Origin: Anaerophaga thermohalophila DSM 12881
GTDB taxonomy: Bacteria > Bacteroidota > Bacteroidia > Bacteroidales > Marinilabiliaceae
Assembly (NCBI RefSeq): GCF_000191885.1
Contig: NZ_AEWI01000043.1
Coordinates: forward strand, 1 to 62,300
DNA length: 62,300 bases
Direction: 5' to 3'
Position numbers and translations under genes: made by a program
Shown: positions 1-8,008 of the stretch, one piece after another
Position numbering within the stretch: the stretch's first letter is position 1
Layout of the letters: each line of letters starts with the position of its first letter
Notes under the pieces: model-generated
Database searches by the model: none
Told to the model about the DNA's origin: nothing
Seen by the model: the letters and a program-made list of their open reading frames with translations, nothing else

Positions 1-368
1 GCCGACTGCGCACATAAAGGTAATTGTCCGGGCAATCTTTTTTTGCAACGCAGGTTGTCCTCTATGGGGTCGATGACAGTGGTCCACGGAATGTCGTCGT
101 AGGGTTTGTAAGGGTCACCCTGTTGTTTGTTGTTATCTTTGCCCAGCAAATGGCCCACTGCTTCTTTAAAGGTCCAGGGACAATCCGGTTCAAGCGGGTC
201 GGGCACCAGAGTGGCAGACACTACGGCCCGGCAAACGGGCAGTGGCCGGCGTGCCCATCACAGGTGCAGGGTAGAGATGTGACCATGTCGAATGGATTTA
301 TCGCGTACGCTTTCGGCCGATATTTCTTTTACCGGCATAGCTGTTTCTATAAGCTTTTTGCAGTTCAT
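1..368 (-). pseudogene. DUF1156-type DNA methylase, N-terminal part, interrupted by TGA
   Basis: Read on the minus strand from an ATG at 368-366, the frame begins [12 protein letters not shown] and continues with [13 protein letters not shown], the N-terminal signature of DUF1156 (Zn-ribbon adenine-specific) DNA methylases. Codon 37 at 260-258 is TGA. The same frame then continues as WARRPLPVCRAVVSATLVPDP and stays open to the window edge, so the family's conserved L-W-W-A-R-R-P block reads L-stop-W-A-R-R-P. One substitution (TGG to TGA) explains this; no indel is needed. The start ATG overlaps the DUF4276 stop as ATGA, so the gene was the last visible member of that operon. The rest lies outside the window. 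TGA is a normal stop for neighbouring genes, so code reassignment is unlikely. It is either a true nonsense mutation or a base error. Confidence 0.8.
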
Positions 369-1036
369 GAGTAGTTTTCTATATTATCGATCCACTGGTT
401 GAAACGGGGACATTTTTCCCTTATTTTTGACAGGCCTGTTTCCTGGGCAAGAATGGGCCCCATCACTACTTTGTCGTAGTTTTTTAAATGATAAAGAAGT
501 CTACTGGAAGGGGCAGATTGTGGCTGGTCATTGATTTCTTCCGGGTTGGGATATTCCTCAAACACCCGTTCAAAATTCTCGTAGTCGTTTATTTCCGAAA
601 CAGGGAAGTTGCTTTTTAGTACATTTATGTCACAAAAAAGCAATCCTTCAAACTCATGTAACTGAAGGTAGGGTAGAAATCTGGTTCTCAGGTTTTCGGG
701 AATGTCATTTTTCATCCCTTCCTCCAAAATGGCCATTCTTTTAGTTTTATCTCCTTCTTTATGTGCAGATTCCCATTGTGGGTAGTTAAATCGTGCCGGA
801 ATGCCATAATAATCAATGAGAGTGGTTACTAATGCAGATATATCCTGCTTTAGCAATGAAATAATTTGTGCTTTCAGATTAATCCAGGGAACAATCCCAC
901 CACCTGATTTTTTTATTAAAGGCGTTTGAATAGAGATGTTTTGTCTAATGAAAAATGGTTCTAAAACATCTTTACAAAATTCTTTTTCTGTGAGTCCCTC
1001 GCAAATTATGATTACTCTTTTCATGGAAGTACTCAT
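365..1036 (-). CDS. DUF4276 family protein (TOPRIM-like), partner of upstream ATPase
   Basis: This 223-residue protein starts at 1036 in an ATGA overlap with the ATPase stop. The N-terminal strand and glutamate motif [11 protein letters not shown] (residues 10-20), the LIDYYG acidic strand near residue 73 and LHEFEGLLF in the middle are typical of DUF4276. The layout of Glu and Asp residues at strand ends resembles TOPRIM nuclease domains, though I cannot prove that fold here. DUF4276 proteins are usually encoded directly after an OLD/AAA_21-type ATPase and are considered split OLD-like effectors. The coupling to the preceding ATPase supports a two-protein complex. Its frame is intact, unlike the methylase and helicase around it. 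An internal start at Met5 is possible. Confidence 0.8.
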   Translation of the reverse strand: MSTSMKRVIIICEGLTEKEFCKDVLEPFFIRQNISIQTPLIKKSGGGIVPWINLKAQIISLLKQDISALVTTLIDYYGIPARFNYPQWESAHKEGDKTKRMAILEEGMKNDIPENLRTRFLPYLQLHEFEGLLFCDINVLKSNFPVSEINDYENFERVFEEYPNPEEINDQPQSAPSSRLLYHLKNYDKVVMGPILAQETGLSKIREKCPRFNQWIDNIENYS

Positions 1037-2097
1037 TTGGGCTGTCCTCCATTAATTAAATGACGTTGCCATAAATCACCAATGTCGTATTCGTCAAGCC
1101 AGATGGATAATTCGGTGGCATTCAAACTGGCAAAAAGGCTTTCTCCATTTTTCTGATCGACTGTAACGATTTGTTCGGGGGCAAAATGATTTATTAAATC
1201 GGCCGACTGAGTGGAGGCAATGACCTGTGTCCCTTTTCTGGATGCAATATTAATCATGCCGGCCAGTTTGGTAATAGCCGATGGATGAAGACCTAACTCC
1301 GGTTCATCAATGATGATGGTTGAAGGAAGTTGAGGCTGCATAAATAGCACACAAAGGGCGATGAAACGCATCGATCCATCCGACAGGTCATTGACGCCAT
1401 ACACAGTCGAGCTGTATTGATCCTGCCACTGTAATCTGAGATAGCCCTCAGAGTTGGGTTCAAGTAAAAAGTCCGAGAAAAACGGAGCAATACTTTGTAT
1501 CACTTTAATAATCCGGTTATAAGTTGTTAAATGAGTTTCCTTAATGTTGTAAAGAAAAGCAGCAAGGTTGCTTCCATCTTCATACAGAAAGTATTTATCA
1601 TTTTCGATGTGACTCATCTTGTTAAAAGGTGAATTTTTCCCGGTGTCATGAAAATGGTATTTCCTGAGGCTTTTTAGAAGTTGACGAACTTTATTGACAG
1701 ATTCAGCGTCTGTTTCTTTTAGTTGTGATTCCCGGCCAAAAGTCTTAAGTTCTTGTTTTTGTTCATTAAAATGTTTCACAGCTTCACTAACAAATATCAC
1801 CCCTTCAGAGGCTGCTTCAAGTTCAACCAGGTAAACGTACTCTTCATTGTTAAAACTGATCTCAAAATCAAGAATCGTGGTTGTATTGATTCCTTTATGA
1901 AAAATTTTATCCTCACCGCCCTGCAGAGAGATATGCTTTTGAAGTTTTTGTTCACTTAAAAGGCTAAGGAATTCAAAGAAAGAAATAAAATTACTCTTAC
2001 CGGCCCCGTTGGCGCCAATAAAAATATTAATGGGCGAAAGCGATATCTTTATCTCCCGAAACGACTTATATCCTGATATTTTAATATGGTCAATCAT
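1033..2097 (-). CDS. AAA/ABC-type ATPase (AAA_21, OLD/RecF-like) of defence locus
   Basis: I chose the start at 2097, which gives MIDHIKISGYKSF and 354 residues. An in-frame ATG 36 bases upstream would add residues that do not look like the family and that lie inside the helicase remnant. Walker A is GANGAGKS at residues 28-35, the ABC-like signature is LSDGSMRF, and Walker B is TIIIDEPELGLHP. A His-switch-like segment (ASTQSADL) and a C-terminal LGDLW-like tail (IGDLWQRHLINGG) follow, as in SMC/RecF-like AAA_21 ATPases. Such ATPases pair with TOPRIM or DUF4276 proteins as sensors or clamps in anti-phage systems (OLD, PARIS-like, Gabija-like). It starts 4 bases after the remnant frame's stop and overlaps the DUF4276 gene. 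A role in phage defence is inference from family and context. Confidence 0.85.
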   Translation of the reverse strand: MIDHIKISGYKSFREIKISLSPINIFIGANGAGKSNFISFFEFLSLLSEQKLQKHISLQGGEDKIFHKGINTTTILDFEISFNNEEYVYLVELEAASEGVIFVSEAVKHFNEQKQELKTFGRESQLKETDAESVNKVRQLLKSLRKYHFHDTGKNSPFNKMSHIENDKYFLYEDGSNLAAFLYNIKETHLTTYNRIIKVIQSIAPFFSDFLLEPNSEGYLRLQWQDQYSSTVYGVNDLSDGSMRFIALCVLFMQPQLPSTIIIDEPELGLHPSAITKLAGMINIASRKGTQVIASTQSADLINHFAPEQIVTVDQKNGESLFASLNATELSIWLDEYDIGDLWQRHLINGGQPK

Positions 2098-2101
2098 AAG
2101 T

Positions 2102-2593
2102 TTAATTCTTAACTGATTGATTTGTTTTTCCATTCGTCCAAAGTGAGGAAAAATTGCACTCCTCTGGTTTTAACTTCAAAATTAAGATTTTTCGCCGGGT
2201 TTTGTATTCTGCTCCCGTATCATCAGCCAGGAGAAACCGGATTTTTGGGAGTGGTAACAGGTATTTATATACTGCTTCAACCTGGTGGGGGAGCGGATCA
2301 ACAATACTGCAGTTCACTGCAAACAGCGGATCGAACTGATAGGCTGAATGAATACGTTCTGTTTCGGCAAAAAGAGAAAATCGTACCGGATCACCAGTGA
2401 AATTAAAGCTACCTACTGATGTTAAAATTTCCAGATTTTGGAAAGTCGATTCGTCTACAACTTTTGTATTCACCTTGTGACTATTAATGCCATTGTAGGT
2501 GAGTGAATACATTTTTCCTAACCTCTGTACTTTTGTTACAATAACGGATTCTGTGGGAATCAGGTTTTTTACTATCTGACCAGGTTCAATCAT
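2102..2593 (-). pseudogene. SNF2/DISARM-type helicase remnant with large internal deletion
   Basis: The frame opens MIEPGQIVKNLIPTESV, passes through SFNFTGDPVRF and DPLPHQVEAVYKYLL, and reaches LLADDTGA, where a superfamily 2 helicase should read LLADDTGAGKT. At that point (about 2205-2212) the match stops and the frame runs into unrelated residues ending at 2102. Downstream of the junction a different minus-strand frame reads RIQNPAKNLNFEVKTRGVQF, then FLTLDEWKNKSIS, with a stop at 2111-2109. I interpret this as the original C-terminus, 11 bases before the ATPase start. The gene has therefore lost nearly everything between the Walker A motif and the last ~33 residues. Intact relatives are large SNF2 helicases (around 1000 residues) of DISARM/DrmD-like or helicase-methylase-ATPase systems. 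The N-terminal assignment is firm; the C-terminal tail assignment is inference. Confidence 0.75.
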
Positions 2594-2613
2594 AAGCTAT
2601 TCTAATTGAGGCA

Positions 2614-2645
2614 TAAAATTATATAAAGCGCGCTTGTTGTACAAA
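2614..2645 (-). promoter_or_regulatory. Candidate Bacteroidota promoter of the defence operon
   Basis: On the minus strand TTTG (2645-2642), a 20-base spacer and TAATTTTA (2621-2614) approximate the Bacteroidota primary-sigma consensus TTTG-N19-TAnnTTTG (7 of 8 in the -7 box). The expected start near 2607 leaves a leader of about 14 bases before the helicase remnant ATG at 2593. The promoter appears intact although two genes of the operon are broken. Confidence 0.55.
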
Positions 2646-2694
2646 TTGACGTTGATATCAATTACAACATTTTCCATTTCATTAAGAGTTAGCT

Positions 2695-2809
2695 AGTGCC
2701 CGTCTATAAATTTGCAAAAAATTTCACAATATGTGTTTCTGCTCATAAAGTGTCAGTTGCAAGGCAAGCGTAACGCAGCAAATGGTGCTTTATGGCATGG
2801 CACATGACT
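2695..2809. repeat. Family A dispersed element, copy A1
   Basis: This degenerate copy begins AGTGCCCGTCTATAAA, contains CTGCTCATAAAGTGTCAG and CAAGCGTAACGCAGCAAATG, and ends near CTTTATGGCATGGCACATGAC. The blocks recur at 5604, 9420, 13273 and around 41795. Ends are approximate. Together with the operon promoter it accounts for the visible structure in the gap 2594-3069; I see no gene there. Confidence 0.6.
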
Positions 2810-2998
2810 ATTATCGGCAACGAGTGTTTTCTTATTCTTCCGGCACATCATTGAACAGCAGTATAAGTACTTCTGCCACTAAAGGTTTGACAGGAGTAGA
2901 TTATGCAGGCTGGCTTTTAACAGGGACGATATCAGCCCAGGATGCTACCTCAATGGGAGCTTCGGAAAGTAATTCTGTATCTGTTCTTGAAACGCAGA

Positions 2999-3026
2999 TT
3001 ATATGTGTCCCTCCGCACACATATAA
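2999..3026. repeat. Perfect 10-bp hairpin downstream of ssrA
   Basis: TTATATGTGT at 2999-3008 and ACACATATAA at 3017-3026 are perfect inverted repeats around an 8-base loop. In the ssrA direction it lies about 45 bases past the RNA end and is not followed by a U tract, so it is at most an atypical terminator or an RNA 3' processing barrier. Confidence 0.6.
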
Positions 3027-3069
3027 AATGGTTTCAGCGTTCTTTATTTATGATTCGGGAATTGTTTTG

Positions 3070-3468
3070 TGGAGCTGCCGGGAATCGAACCCGGGTCCAG
3101 ACAAGGAAGCCATAAGCTTTCTACATGCTTAGTCGCTTGTTGATTGTCGGGACTGGTCAGGGAAGCGACACCCGAACCAGACCTTAGCTCCTTAAATTTC
3201 GTCCGAAGCGCGGAGCAAGCCTCAAACTAGTTTCGGTTTTCCTGCATCTCCTGATCGGATAGCCCCGAAACAACGGCATCCGGGAGATGTCCCGTCCCGG
3301 CTCCTTGAACCGGGATTAAGCGTAACGTACTGTTATTCGGTTACGCAGCGAGAGCGTAATTGTTTTCGCCAGTTAAAAAGTTTGAACCCTGGGATTTACG
3401 AGCCAGCTGCACAACGCTCGGCATGCTTACTTACCACTTTACCTTGCTGTCAAGTCCATGTCAGCCCC
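3070..3468 (-). ncRNA. ssrA: transfer-messenger RNA (tmRNA)
   Basis: The 5' end GGGGCUG (3468-3462) pairs with CAGCUCC (3077-3071), followed by discriminator A at 3070; CCA is not encoded. The T arm GGTTCGATTCCC is clear. The tag reading frame at 3370-3341 reads GGC GAA AAC AAT TAC GCT CTC GCT GCG TAA, that is GENNYALAA. Pseudoknot-like inverted repeats fill the region between tag and 3' tRNA-like part. The length of about 399 nt suits a one-piece tmRNA. It rescues stalled ribosomes with SmpB and tags the peptides for proteolysis. Its 3' end faces the defence genes at 1-2645, which makes it a candidate attachment site. Confidence 0.97.
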
Positions 3469-3504
3469 GTTGGTGATAATGGTGGTAGTCTTTTTACAGA
3501 ACTG

Positions 3505-3535
3505 CAAAGATAATGCCTTTTTATGGTTTGTCAAT
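3505..3535 (-). promoter_or_regulatory. ssrA promoter
   Basis: ATTG (3535-3532), a 19-base spacer and TATCTTTG (3512-3505) match the Bacteroidota consensus in the -7 box exactly and 3 of 4 bases in the -33 box. Transcription would start about 3498, some 30 bases before the mature tmRNA 5' end. The promoter sits between the rpe stop and ssrA, so ssrA is transcribed independently. Confidence 0.75.
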
Positions 3536-3542
3536 GATTTTG

Positions 3543-4193
3543 TCAGCTTGTTTTGAGTTGTCGGATGGTGCCGGCAGGATCGTCGGATTTGAAGATGAAA
3601 CTTCCCGATACCAGGACATCTGCTCCACAATTGTATAGTTTCCCTGCATTTTTGTCAGTAACGCCGCCGTCAACTTCAATCAGGGCGTTGCTGTTTCTTT
3701 TCTGAATCAGATTTTTCAGTTTTTCGATGCGGGTGTAAGTGTTTTCGATGAATGTTTGTCCGCCGAACCCTGGATTGACCGACATGATAAGCACCAGATC
3801 CACCATATCAACAATATCTTCCAGAAGAGTTACCGATGTGTGCGGGTTAAGTGTAACGCCAGCTTTCATCCCTGCCTGATGTATTTCTTCAATGGTACGA
3901 TGCAGATGAGTACATGCCTCGTAATGAACATTGAGAAGATGTGCGCCGGCTTTTTTGAATGCTCCGATGTACTTTTCCGGACTGACAATCATAAGGTGAA
4001 CATCGAGCGGCTTGCGAGCCAGCTTGTTGATGGCTTCAACAACCGGGAGTCCGAAAGAGATGTTGGGGACGAAAACGCCGTCCATAATATCGAGGTGAAA
4101 CCAGTCGGCGTCGCTCCGGTTTACCATGTCAATATCCTTTGCAAGGTTTGAAAAATCTGCCGCCAGTAACGACGGTGCAACCATTTTACTCAT
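3543..4193 (-). CDS. rpe: ribulose-phosphate 3-epimerase
   Basis: This 216-residue TIM-barrel enzyme interconverts ribulose 5-phosphate and xylulose 5-phosphate in the cytosolic pentose phosphate pathway. Family motifs are PSLLAADF at the N-terminus, WFHLDIMDGVFVPN (metal-binding His and catalytic Asp), VHLMI with a second metal His, MSVNPGFGGQ near residue 140 and EVDGGV with the second catalytic Asp near residue 173. Length is normal and the ATG start at 4193 is the obvious one. It ends 8 bases before the ssrA -33 box. Upstream DNA is repeat-rich and no promoter stands out. Confidence 0.96.
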   Translation of the reverse strand: MSKMVAPSLLAADFSNLAKDIDMVNRSDADWFHLDIMDGVFVPNISFGLPVVEAINKLARKPLDVHLMIVSPEKYIGAFKKAGAHLLNVHYEACTHLHRTIEEIHQAGMKAGVTLNPHTSVTLLEDIVDMVDLVLIMSVNPGFGGQTFIENTYTRIEKLKNLIQKRNSNALIEVDGGVTDKNAGKLYNCGADVLVSGSFIFKSDDPAGTIRQLKTS

Positions 4194-4224
4194 GTGTTAA
4201 TAGATTTTTTCCCTGTCAATAAAT

Positions 4225-4292
4225 AGATTCTTCGCTTCGCTCAGAATGACAAACAGCTAAGTGTCATTCTGAGGAGGCGCGGAGAAGAATCT
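4225..4292. repeat. REP-like palindrome (AGATTCTTCG...TCATTCTGAG type)
   Basis: AGATTCTTCGCTTCGCTC followed by AGAATGAC is mirrored by GTCATTCTGAGGAGGC and GGAGAAGAATCT, giving arms of about 26 bases around a short spacer. A second copy with the same arms lies at 60487-60555. This is a known kind of dispersed bacterial palindrome. It sits upstream of rpe in the otherwise gene-free stretch 4194-4508. Confidence 0.8.
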
Positions 4293-4302
4293 CATCGGAT
4301 TA

Positions 4303-4416
4303 GGCTAAGGCTAAGGCTGAGGTTGAGGCTGAGGTTGAGGCTGAGGTTGAGGTTGAGGTTGAGGCTGAGGTTGAGGTTGAGGCTGAGGTTGAGGTTGAGG
4401 TTTAGGTTAAGGTTGA
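4303..4416. repeat. 19 tandem copies of hexamer GGYTRA
   Basis: Nineteen consecutive 6-base units, mostly GGTTGA and GGCTGA with GGCTAA at the start and GGTTTA and GGTTAA at the end, run for 114 bases between rpe and rpoD (both on the minus strand, so upstream of rpe and downstream of rpoD). Units vary mainly at two positions. It has no coding potential of note. Replication slippage could change copy number. Confidence 0.95.
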
Positions 4417-4508
4417 GGGTTCACCACAGATGACATAGATTTTACTATGTTCAACCGGTCAACCAACCGACCAATCAATCAATCAATCTCTGCGCCCCGA
4501 AAGCCGTC

Positions 4509-5378
4509 TCAATCATCATTAATAAAATTCCGGAGAATTCTGCTTCGGTACGTGTGTTTTAGCCGTTTGATGGCTTTTTCTTTTATTTGGCGAACTCTTT
4601 CGCGTGTCAGGTTGAAAAGTTTTCCGATTTCCTCGAGGGAGTAGGGCGGTTCACCTCCAAGCCCGTAATAAAGCCGGATAATGTCGGCCTCGCGGGGCGA
4701 AAGGGTAGATAACGACCTTTCGATTTCCTTTCGAAGGGAATCGTCAAGGAGCTGTGAGTCGGGACTCGCATTATCGGAAGAGAGCAGAACATCGTAAAGC
4801 GTATTTTCTTCGTCCGGCTTAAGAGGTGCATCCATCGAAACGTGCCTGTTGGAAACTTTCAGGGCTTCTTTTACATCTTTGGGAACCATGTCAAGTACTT
4901 CGGCAATTTCTTCGGAAGTTGGTTCACGCTGATATTTCTGCTCAAGCAACGAGAAGGCATTATTCACTTTGTTGACGCTTCCGATTTTGTTAAGGGGCAG
5001 CCGTACAATGCGTGCCTGTTCGGCGAGCGCCTGAAGAATAGATTGGCGAATCCACCAGACCGCATAAGAAATGAATTTGAAACCACGTGTTTCATCAAAC
5101 CTTTGTGCAGCTTTTATCAGGCCAAGGTTGCCTTCATTGATAAGGTCGGGCAGACTGAGTCCCTGATTTTGATATTGCTTGGCAACAGATACAACAAATC
5201 TGAGGTTGGCATTTATCAATTGTTCCAGCGCTTTTTCGTCGCCCTGTTTTATTTTTTTGGCAAGTGCAACTTCCTCCTCCGCCGAAATCAGCTGAACTTT
5301 CCCAATTTCGTGAAGGTATTTGTCTAATGAAGGGGATTCCCGATTGGTTACCTGTTTGGTAATTTTCAGTTGTCTCAT
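4509..5378 (-). CDS. rpoD: RNA polymerase primary sigma factor (sigma-ABfr type)
   Basis: This 289-residue sigma-70 protein has the compact form of Bacteroidota primary sigma factors, lacking region 1.1. It starts [14 protein letters not shown], then [14 protein letters not shown] (region 1.2), [20 protein letters not shown] (2.1), [20 protein letters not shown] (2.3-2.4) and a C-terminal [20 protein letters not shown] helix-turn-helix (4.2). It directs RNA polymerase to the TTTG/TAnnTTTG promoters seen throughout this window. It is monocistronic between repeat-rich spacers. No confident promoter was recognised in its upstream 170 bases. Confidence 0.97.
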   Translation of the reverse strand: MRQLKITKQVTNRESPSLDKYLHEIGKVQLISAEEEVALAKKIKQGDEKALEQLINANLRFVVSVAKQYQNQGLSLPDLINEGNLGLIKAAQRFDETRGFKFISYAVWWIRQSILQALAEQARIVRLPLNKIGSVNKVNNAFSLLEQKYQREPTSEEIAEVLDMVPKDVKEALKVSNRHVSMDAPLKPDEENTLYDVLLSSDNASPDSQLLDDSLRKEIERSLSTLSPREADIIRLYYGLGGEPPYSLEEIGKLFNLTRERVRQIKEKAIKRLKHTYRSRILRNFINDD

Positions 5379-5563
5379 AATAACTTGGTTCGATGTTTAG
5401 GAGTTGTAATATTAACAAAAAACTTACTTCCCTGTTTCAACAGAACGTTAGATTTTTATATTTAGAATATTAGAAGGTTTCTAAATTATTGGAAAACTGA
5501 ATTTTAACCTTTCGATTTTCTGTAGTAATAATTTTTTGAGACAGAATATTGTGTTAAAAACGG

Positions 5564-5811
5564 TTTAAACGCGATGACGCAATGACGCAGAGTGCTTTAA
5601 TTTAGTGCCTGTTTATAAAGTCTGGAAAGTTGTACCAAATCATGTGTCTGTTCAGAAAGTGGCGGTTGCAGGGCTTGCGAAGCGGCCAAAAACGGAGTTT
5701 ACTTATCGTAAATGAGTATTTTGGCGGCAAGCGTAACAAAGCAAATGGTACTTATATGAATAGATACTATTTAAATAAAAACCTTTGCGTCATGGCGTCT
5801 CCGCGTTTAAC
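5564..5811. repeat. Outer inverted repeat enclosing a family A element
   Basis: GTTTAAACGCGATGACGC at 5564-5581, continuing AATGACGCAGAG, is mirrored by CTTTGCGTCATGGCGTC then TCCGCGTTTAAC at 5783-5811 (arms about 28 bases, imperfect). Copy A2 of family A (5604-5760) lies between them. The gap between rpoD and rho holds this nest plus the rho promoter; I see no gene in it. Confidence 0.65.
5604..5760. repeat. Family A dispersed element, copy A2
   Basis: It starts AGTGCCTGTTTATAAAGTC, followed by GGAAAGTTGTACCAAATCA, has an internal GTGTCTGTTCAGAAAGTGG, and ends CAAGCGTAACAAAGCAAATG then GTACTTATATGAATAG. The 5' part matches copy A3 (9420), the 3' part matches A1 and A4. Ends are approximate. 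Confidence 0.65.
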
Positions 5812-5834
5812 TTTTAAAAAATATCGAAATATAT

Positions 5835-5866
5835 TTTGCAAGTTTTGACAGAATAGTGTATTTTTG
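5835..5866 (+). promoter_or_regulatory. rho promoter with long leader
   Basis: TTTG (5835-5838), a 20-base spacer and TATTTTTG (5859-5866) fit the Bacteroidota consensus. The inferred start near 5873 leaves a 5' leader of about 160 bases before the rho ATG at 6035, long enough for leader-based control, as rho genes often autoregulate. I see no strong terminator hairpin in the leader. Confidence 0.6.
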
Positions 5867-6034
5867 CAAAGAATTCCATCCCGGATGGCCGCTCGTTTGC
5901 CATTTCTGGTTTTTACTTTAAACAAAATATGACCTTCATTGGGAACGCTGTTGTCTTATCTCCTTGACCATACCGAACCAATGTTAGAACAGATAAAATC
6001 CAATTTCACTTATTAAAAGTAGTAGTATATTTAT

Positions 6035-7783
6035 ATGCTTGATATCATTGAATTGAACAGCAAGAAACTTGTTGAGTTACGCCAAATTGCCAAAGAACTT
6101 GGTATTAGGCGTGTTGAATCGTATAAAAAACAAGACCTGATTTACAGGATACTTGATGTTCAGGCTATTAAAGAGTCTGAGAAGAGAAAAGGAACCGAGA
6201 ATAAGAAAAGTACCGAAGAAAGTACTAAAACAGAGAAACGTCCCGGAAGAGGACGGCCTCCAAAAAAGGAGGTCACAACCAAAAAACAGGAGGAAGTAGC
6301 TCAATTCCAGGATCCCGGACAAAAAGATAAATCCGAAAAACAGAGACGGCAAACAAATGTGCCGGAACAGAAGAGCGAAGCCGGACAAAAGGTTAACGGG
6401 AACCCGCAAAAGTCTGAAAAAGTAGCTGCCGAAGCAACTGCCGAAAGCGACAGAAAATCTGCTCAGCTTCAACAAGAGAAAGGTGATGACCGTAATGCCA
6501 CGCAAACATCCCGTAGGCAGCAGGATAAGTGGCAACAACAACGTCCCGATAAGCAACAGCAAAGCAACAATGATAACGATCAGCAACCGTCTCATCAGCA
6601 GCGTAAGCGGCACGACAAACAAAGCCAACAGGATAACAAATACAACGACAAGGCCTTCGAATTTGAAGGTATCGTTACAGCTTCGGGTGTCCTGGAAATC
6701 ATGCCTGATGGTTATGGCTTTCTGAGATCATCCGACTATAATTATTTCAATTCACCCGATGATATTTATGTTTCGCAGTCGCAGATCAAACTGTTTGGTC
6801 TGAAAACCGGTGATACCGTAGAAGGAAGTATCCGTCCGCCCAAAGAAGGAGAGAAGTACTTCCCCCTCATTAAGGTGGAATCGATTAACGGAAGATCGCC
6901 TGATTTTGTGCGCGATCGTGTGCCATTCGATCATCTGGTACCGGTTTTTCCCGACCAGAAATTTAATCTCTCCGAAGGCCCTTACAGCAATATCTCAACG
7001 CGGATTGTCGACATGTTTGCCCCAATCGGAAAAGGTCAGCGGGGATTGATAGTGGCGCAACCAAAAACCGGGAAGACAGTATTGCTGAAAGATGTGGCCA
7101 ATGCCATTGCATCCAATCATCCCGAGGTTTACATGCTTATTCTCCTCATTGACGAACGTCCCGAGGAAGTGACCGACATGGCCCGCAGTGTGAATGCCGA
7201 GGTGATTTCTTCCACTTTTGATGAGCCTGCCGAGCGTCACGTTAAAGTGGCCAATATTGTTCTTGAGAAAGCCAAACGTCTTGTTGAGTGTGGCCACGAT
7301 GTGGTGATACTGCTCGATTCCATTACCCGCCTGGCTCGTGCCTATAACACGGTTTCGCCTGCATCCGGAAAAGTCCTTTCCGGTGGCGTGGATGCCAATG
7401 CATTGCATAAGCCCAAACGATTTTTCGGTGCTGCCCGTAACATCGAAGACGGCGGATCACTTACCATCCTGGCAACTGCTCTTACCGAGACCGGTTCCAA
7501 AATGGACGACGTGATATTTGAAGAGTTTAAAGGAACCGGTAACATGGAGCTTCAGCTCGATCGTCGCCTCTCTAATAAGCGTATTTATCCCTCTGTGGAT
7601 ATCAATGCTTCCAGTACACGTCGCGAAGAGTTGCTTCTTGATAAGGACACTTTGAATCGCATCTGGATATTGCGAAACTATCTGTCTGATATGAACCCTG
7701 TTGAAGCCATGGAATTTCTGAAAGACAGAATGCTGAAAACAAAATCGAATGAGGAGTTTCTGATTTCGATGAATGATGGGTAG
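6035..7783 (+). CDS. rho: transcription termination factor Rho with disordered insertion
   Basis: This 582-residue hexameric RNA translocase has an N-terminal Rho_N domain ([17 protein letters not shown], residues 7-45), a low-complexity Lys/Gln/Glu/Asn-rich insertion (about 46-208), the cold-shock-like RNA-binding domain ([13 protein letters not shown] onward, about 215-290) and the ATPase core. Walker A is PKTGKT near residue 345, Walker B is [10 protein letters not shown] near 422, and the secondary RNA-binding Q and R loops include [21 protein letters not shown]. coli Rho has about 419 residues, so the extra length is the insertion. Such insertions are typical of Bacteroidota; the one in Bacteroides thetaiotaomicron Rho is reported to drive condensate formation. 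A strong terminator follows. Confidence 0.97.
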   Translation: MLDIIELNSKKLVELRQIAKELGIRRVESYKKQDLIYRILDVQAIKESEKRKGTENKKSTEESTKTEKRPGRGRPPKKEVTTKKQEEVAQFQDPGQKDKSEKQRRQTNVPEQKSEAGQKVNGNPQKSEKVAAEATAESDRKSAQLQQEKGDDRNATQTSRRQQDKWQQQRPDKQQQSNNDNDQQPSHQQRKRHDKQSQQDNKYNDKAFEFEGIVTASGVLEIMPDGYGFLRSSDYNYFNSPDDIYVSQSQIKLFGLKTGDTVEGSIRPPKEGEKYFPLIKVESINGRSPDFVRDRVPFDHLVPVFPDQKFNLSEGPYSNISTRIVDMFAPIGKGQRGLIVAQPKTGKTVLLKDVANAIASNHPEVYMLILLIDERPEEVTDMARSVNAEVISSTFDEPAERHVKVANIVLEKAKRLVECGHDVVILLDSITRLARAYNTVSPASGKVLSGGVDANALHKPKRFFGAARNIEDGGSLTILATALTETGSKMDDVIFEEFKGTGNMELQLDRRLSNKRIYPSVDINASSTRREELLLDKDTLNRIWILRNYLSDMNPVEAMEFLKDRMLKTKSNEEFLISMNDG

Positions 7784-7873
7784 ATTAGTCGGTAGTTTAT
7801 AGAGAATAGTCAGTAGGGAGCGTTTTTAATTCTGTTTAACTTCGCTGACTGTATGAAGATTATGAAATTATAT

Positions 7874-7906
7874 AAAAAGGTCACCATGAGGTTGGTGGCC
7901 TTTTTT
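7874..7906 (+). terminator. Rho-independent terminator after rho
   Basis: AAAAAGGTCACC pairs with GGTGGCCTTTTTT across a short loop, with a T run. It lies about 90 bases past the rho stop. Confidence 0.85.
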
Positions 7907-7957
7907 ATCTTTACTAATTATAAATAACAATCAATCCCCAAAAATGTAATCTGCATA

Positions 7958-7989
7958 TTGCAAAATCCAAAAACCTTTGTTTAAATTTG
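7958..7989 (+). promoter_or_regulatory. Promoter of the AAA ATPase gene
   Basis: TTG (7958-7960), a 21-base spacer and TAAATTTG (7982-7989) match the Bacteroidota consensus. Start near 7996 leaves a leader of about 13 bases before ATG 8009. This supports the 8009 start rather than an upstream alternative. Confidence 0.6.
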
Positions 7990-8008
7990 CCAACAAAAGC
8001 TAAAGGGA

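Noticed and set aside
258..260. TGA read as Trp (alternative genetic code) or selenocysteine
   Set aside because: Several genes here (for example those ending at 365, 1033 and 46573) use TGA as stop and all Trp residues are TGG; no SECIS-like structure or Cys position is involved.
24..374. Plus-strand open frame of 116 codons
   Set aside because: It is the antisense of the DUF1156 methylase N-terminus, whose minus-strand frame carries clear family motifs.
2782..3132. Plus-strand frame of 116 codons
   Set aside because: It starts inside family A copy A1 and ends inside the tmRNA antisense; composition is not protein-like.
4303..4416. CRISPR-like array
   Set aside because: Contiguous hexamers without spacers; no cas gene in the window.
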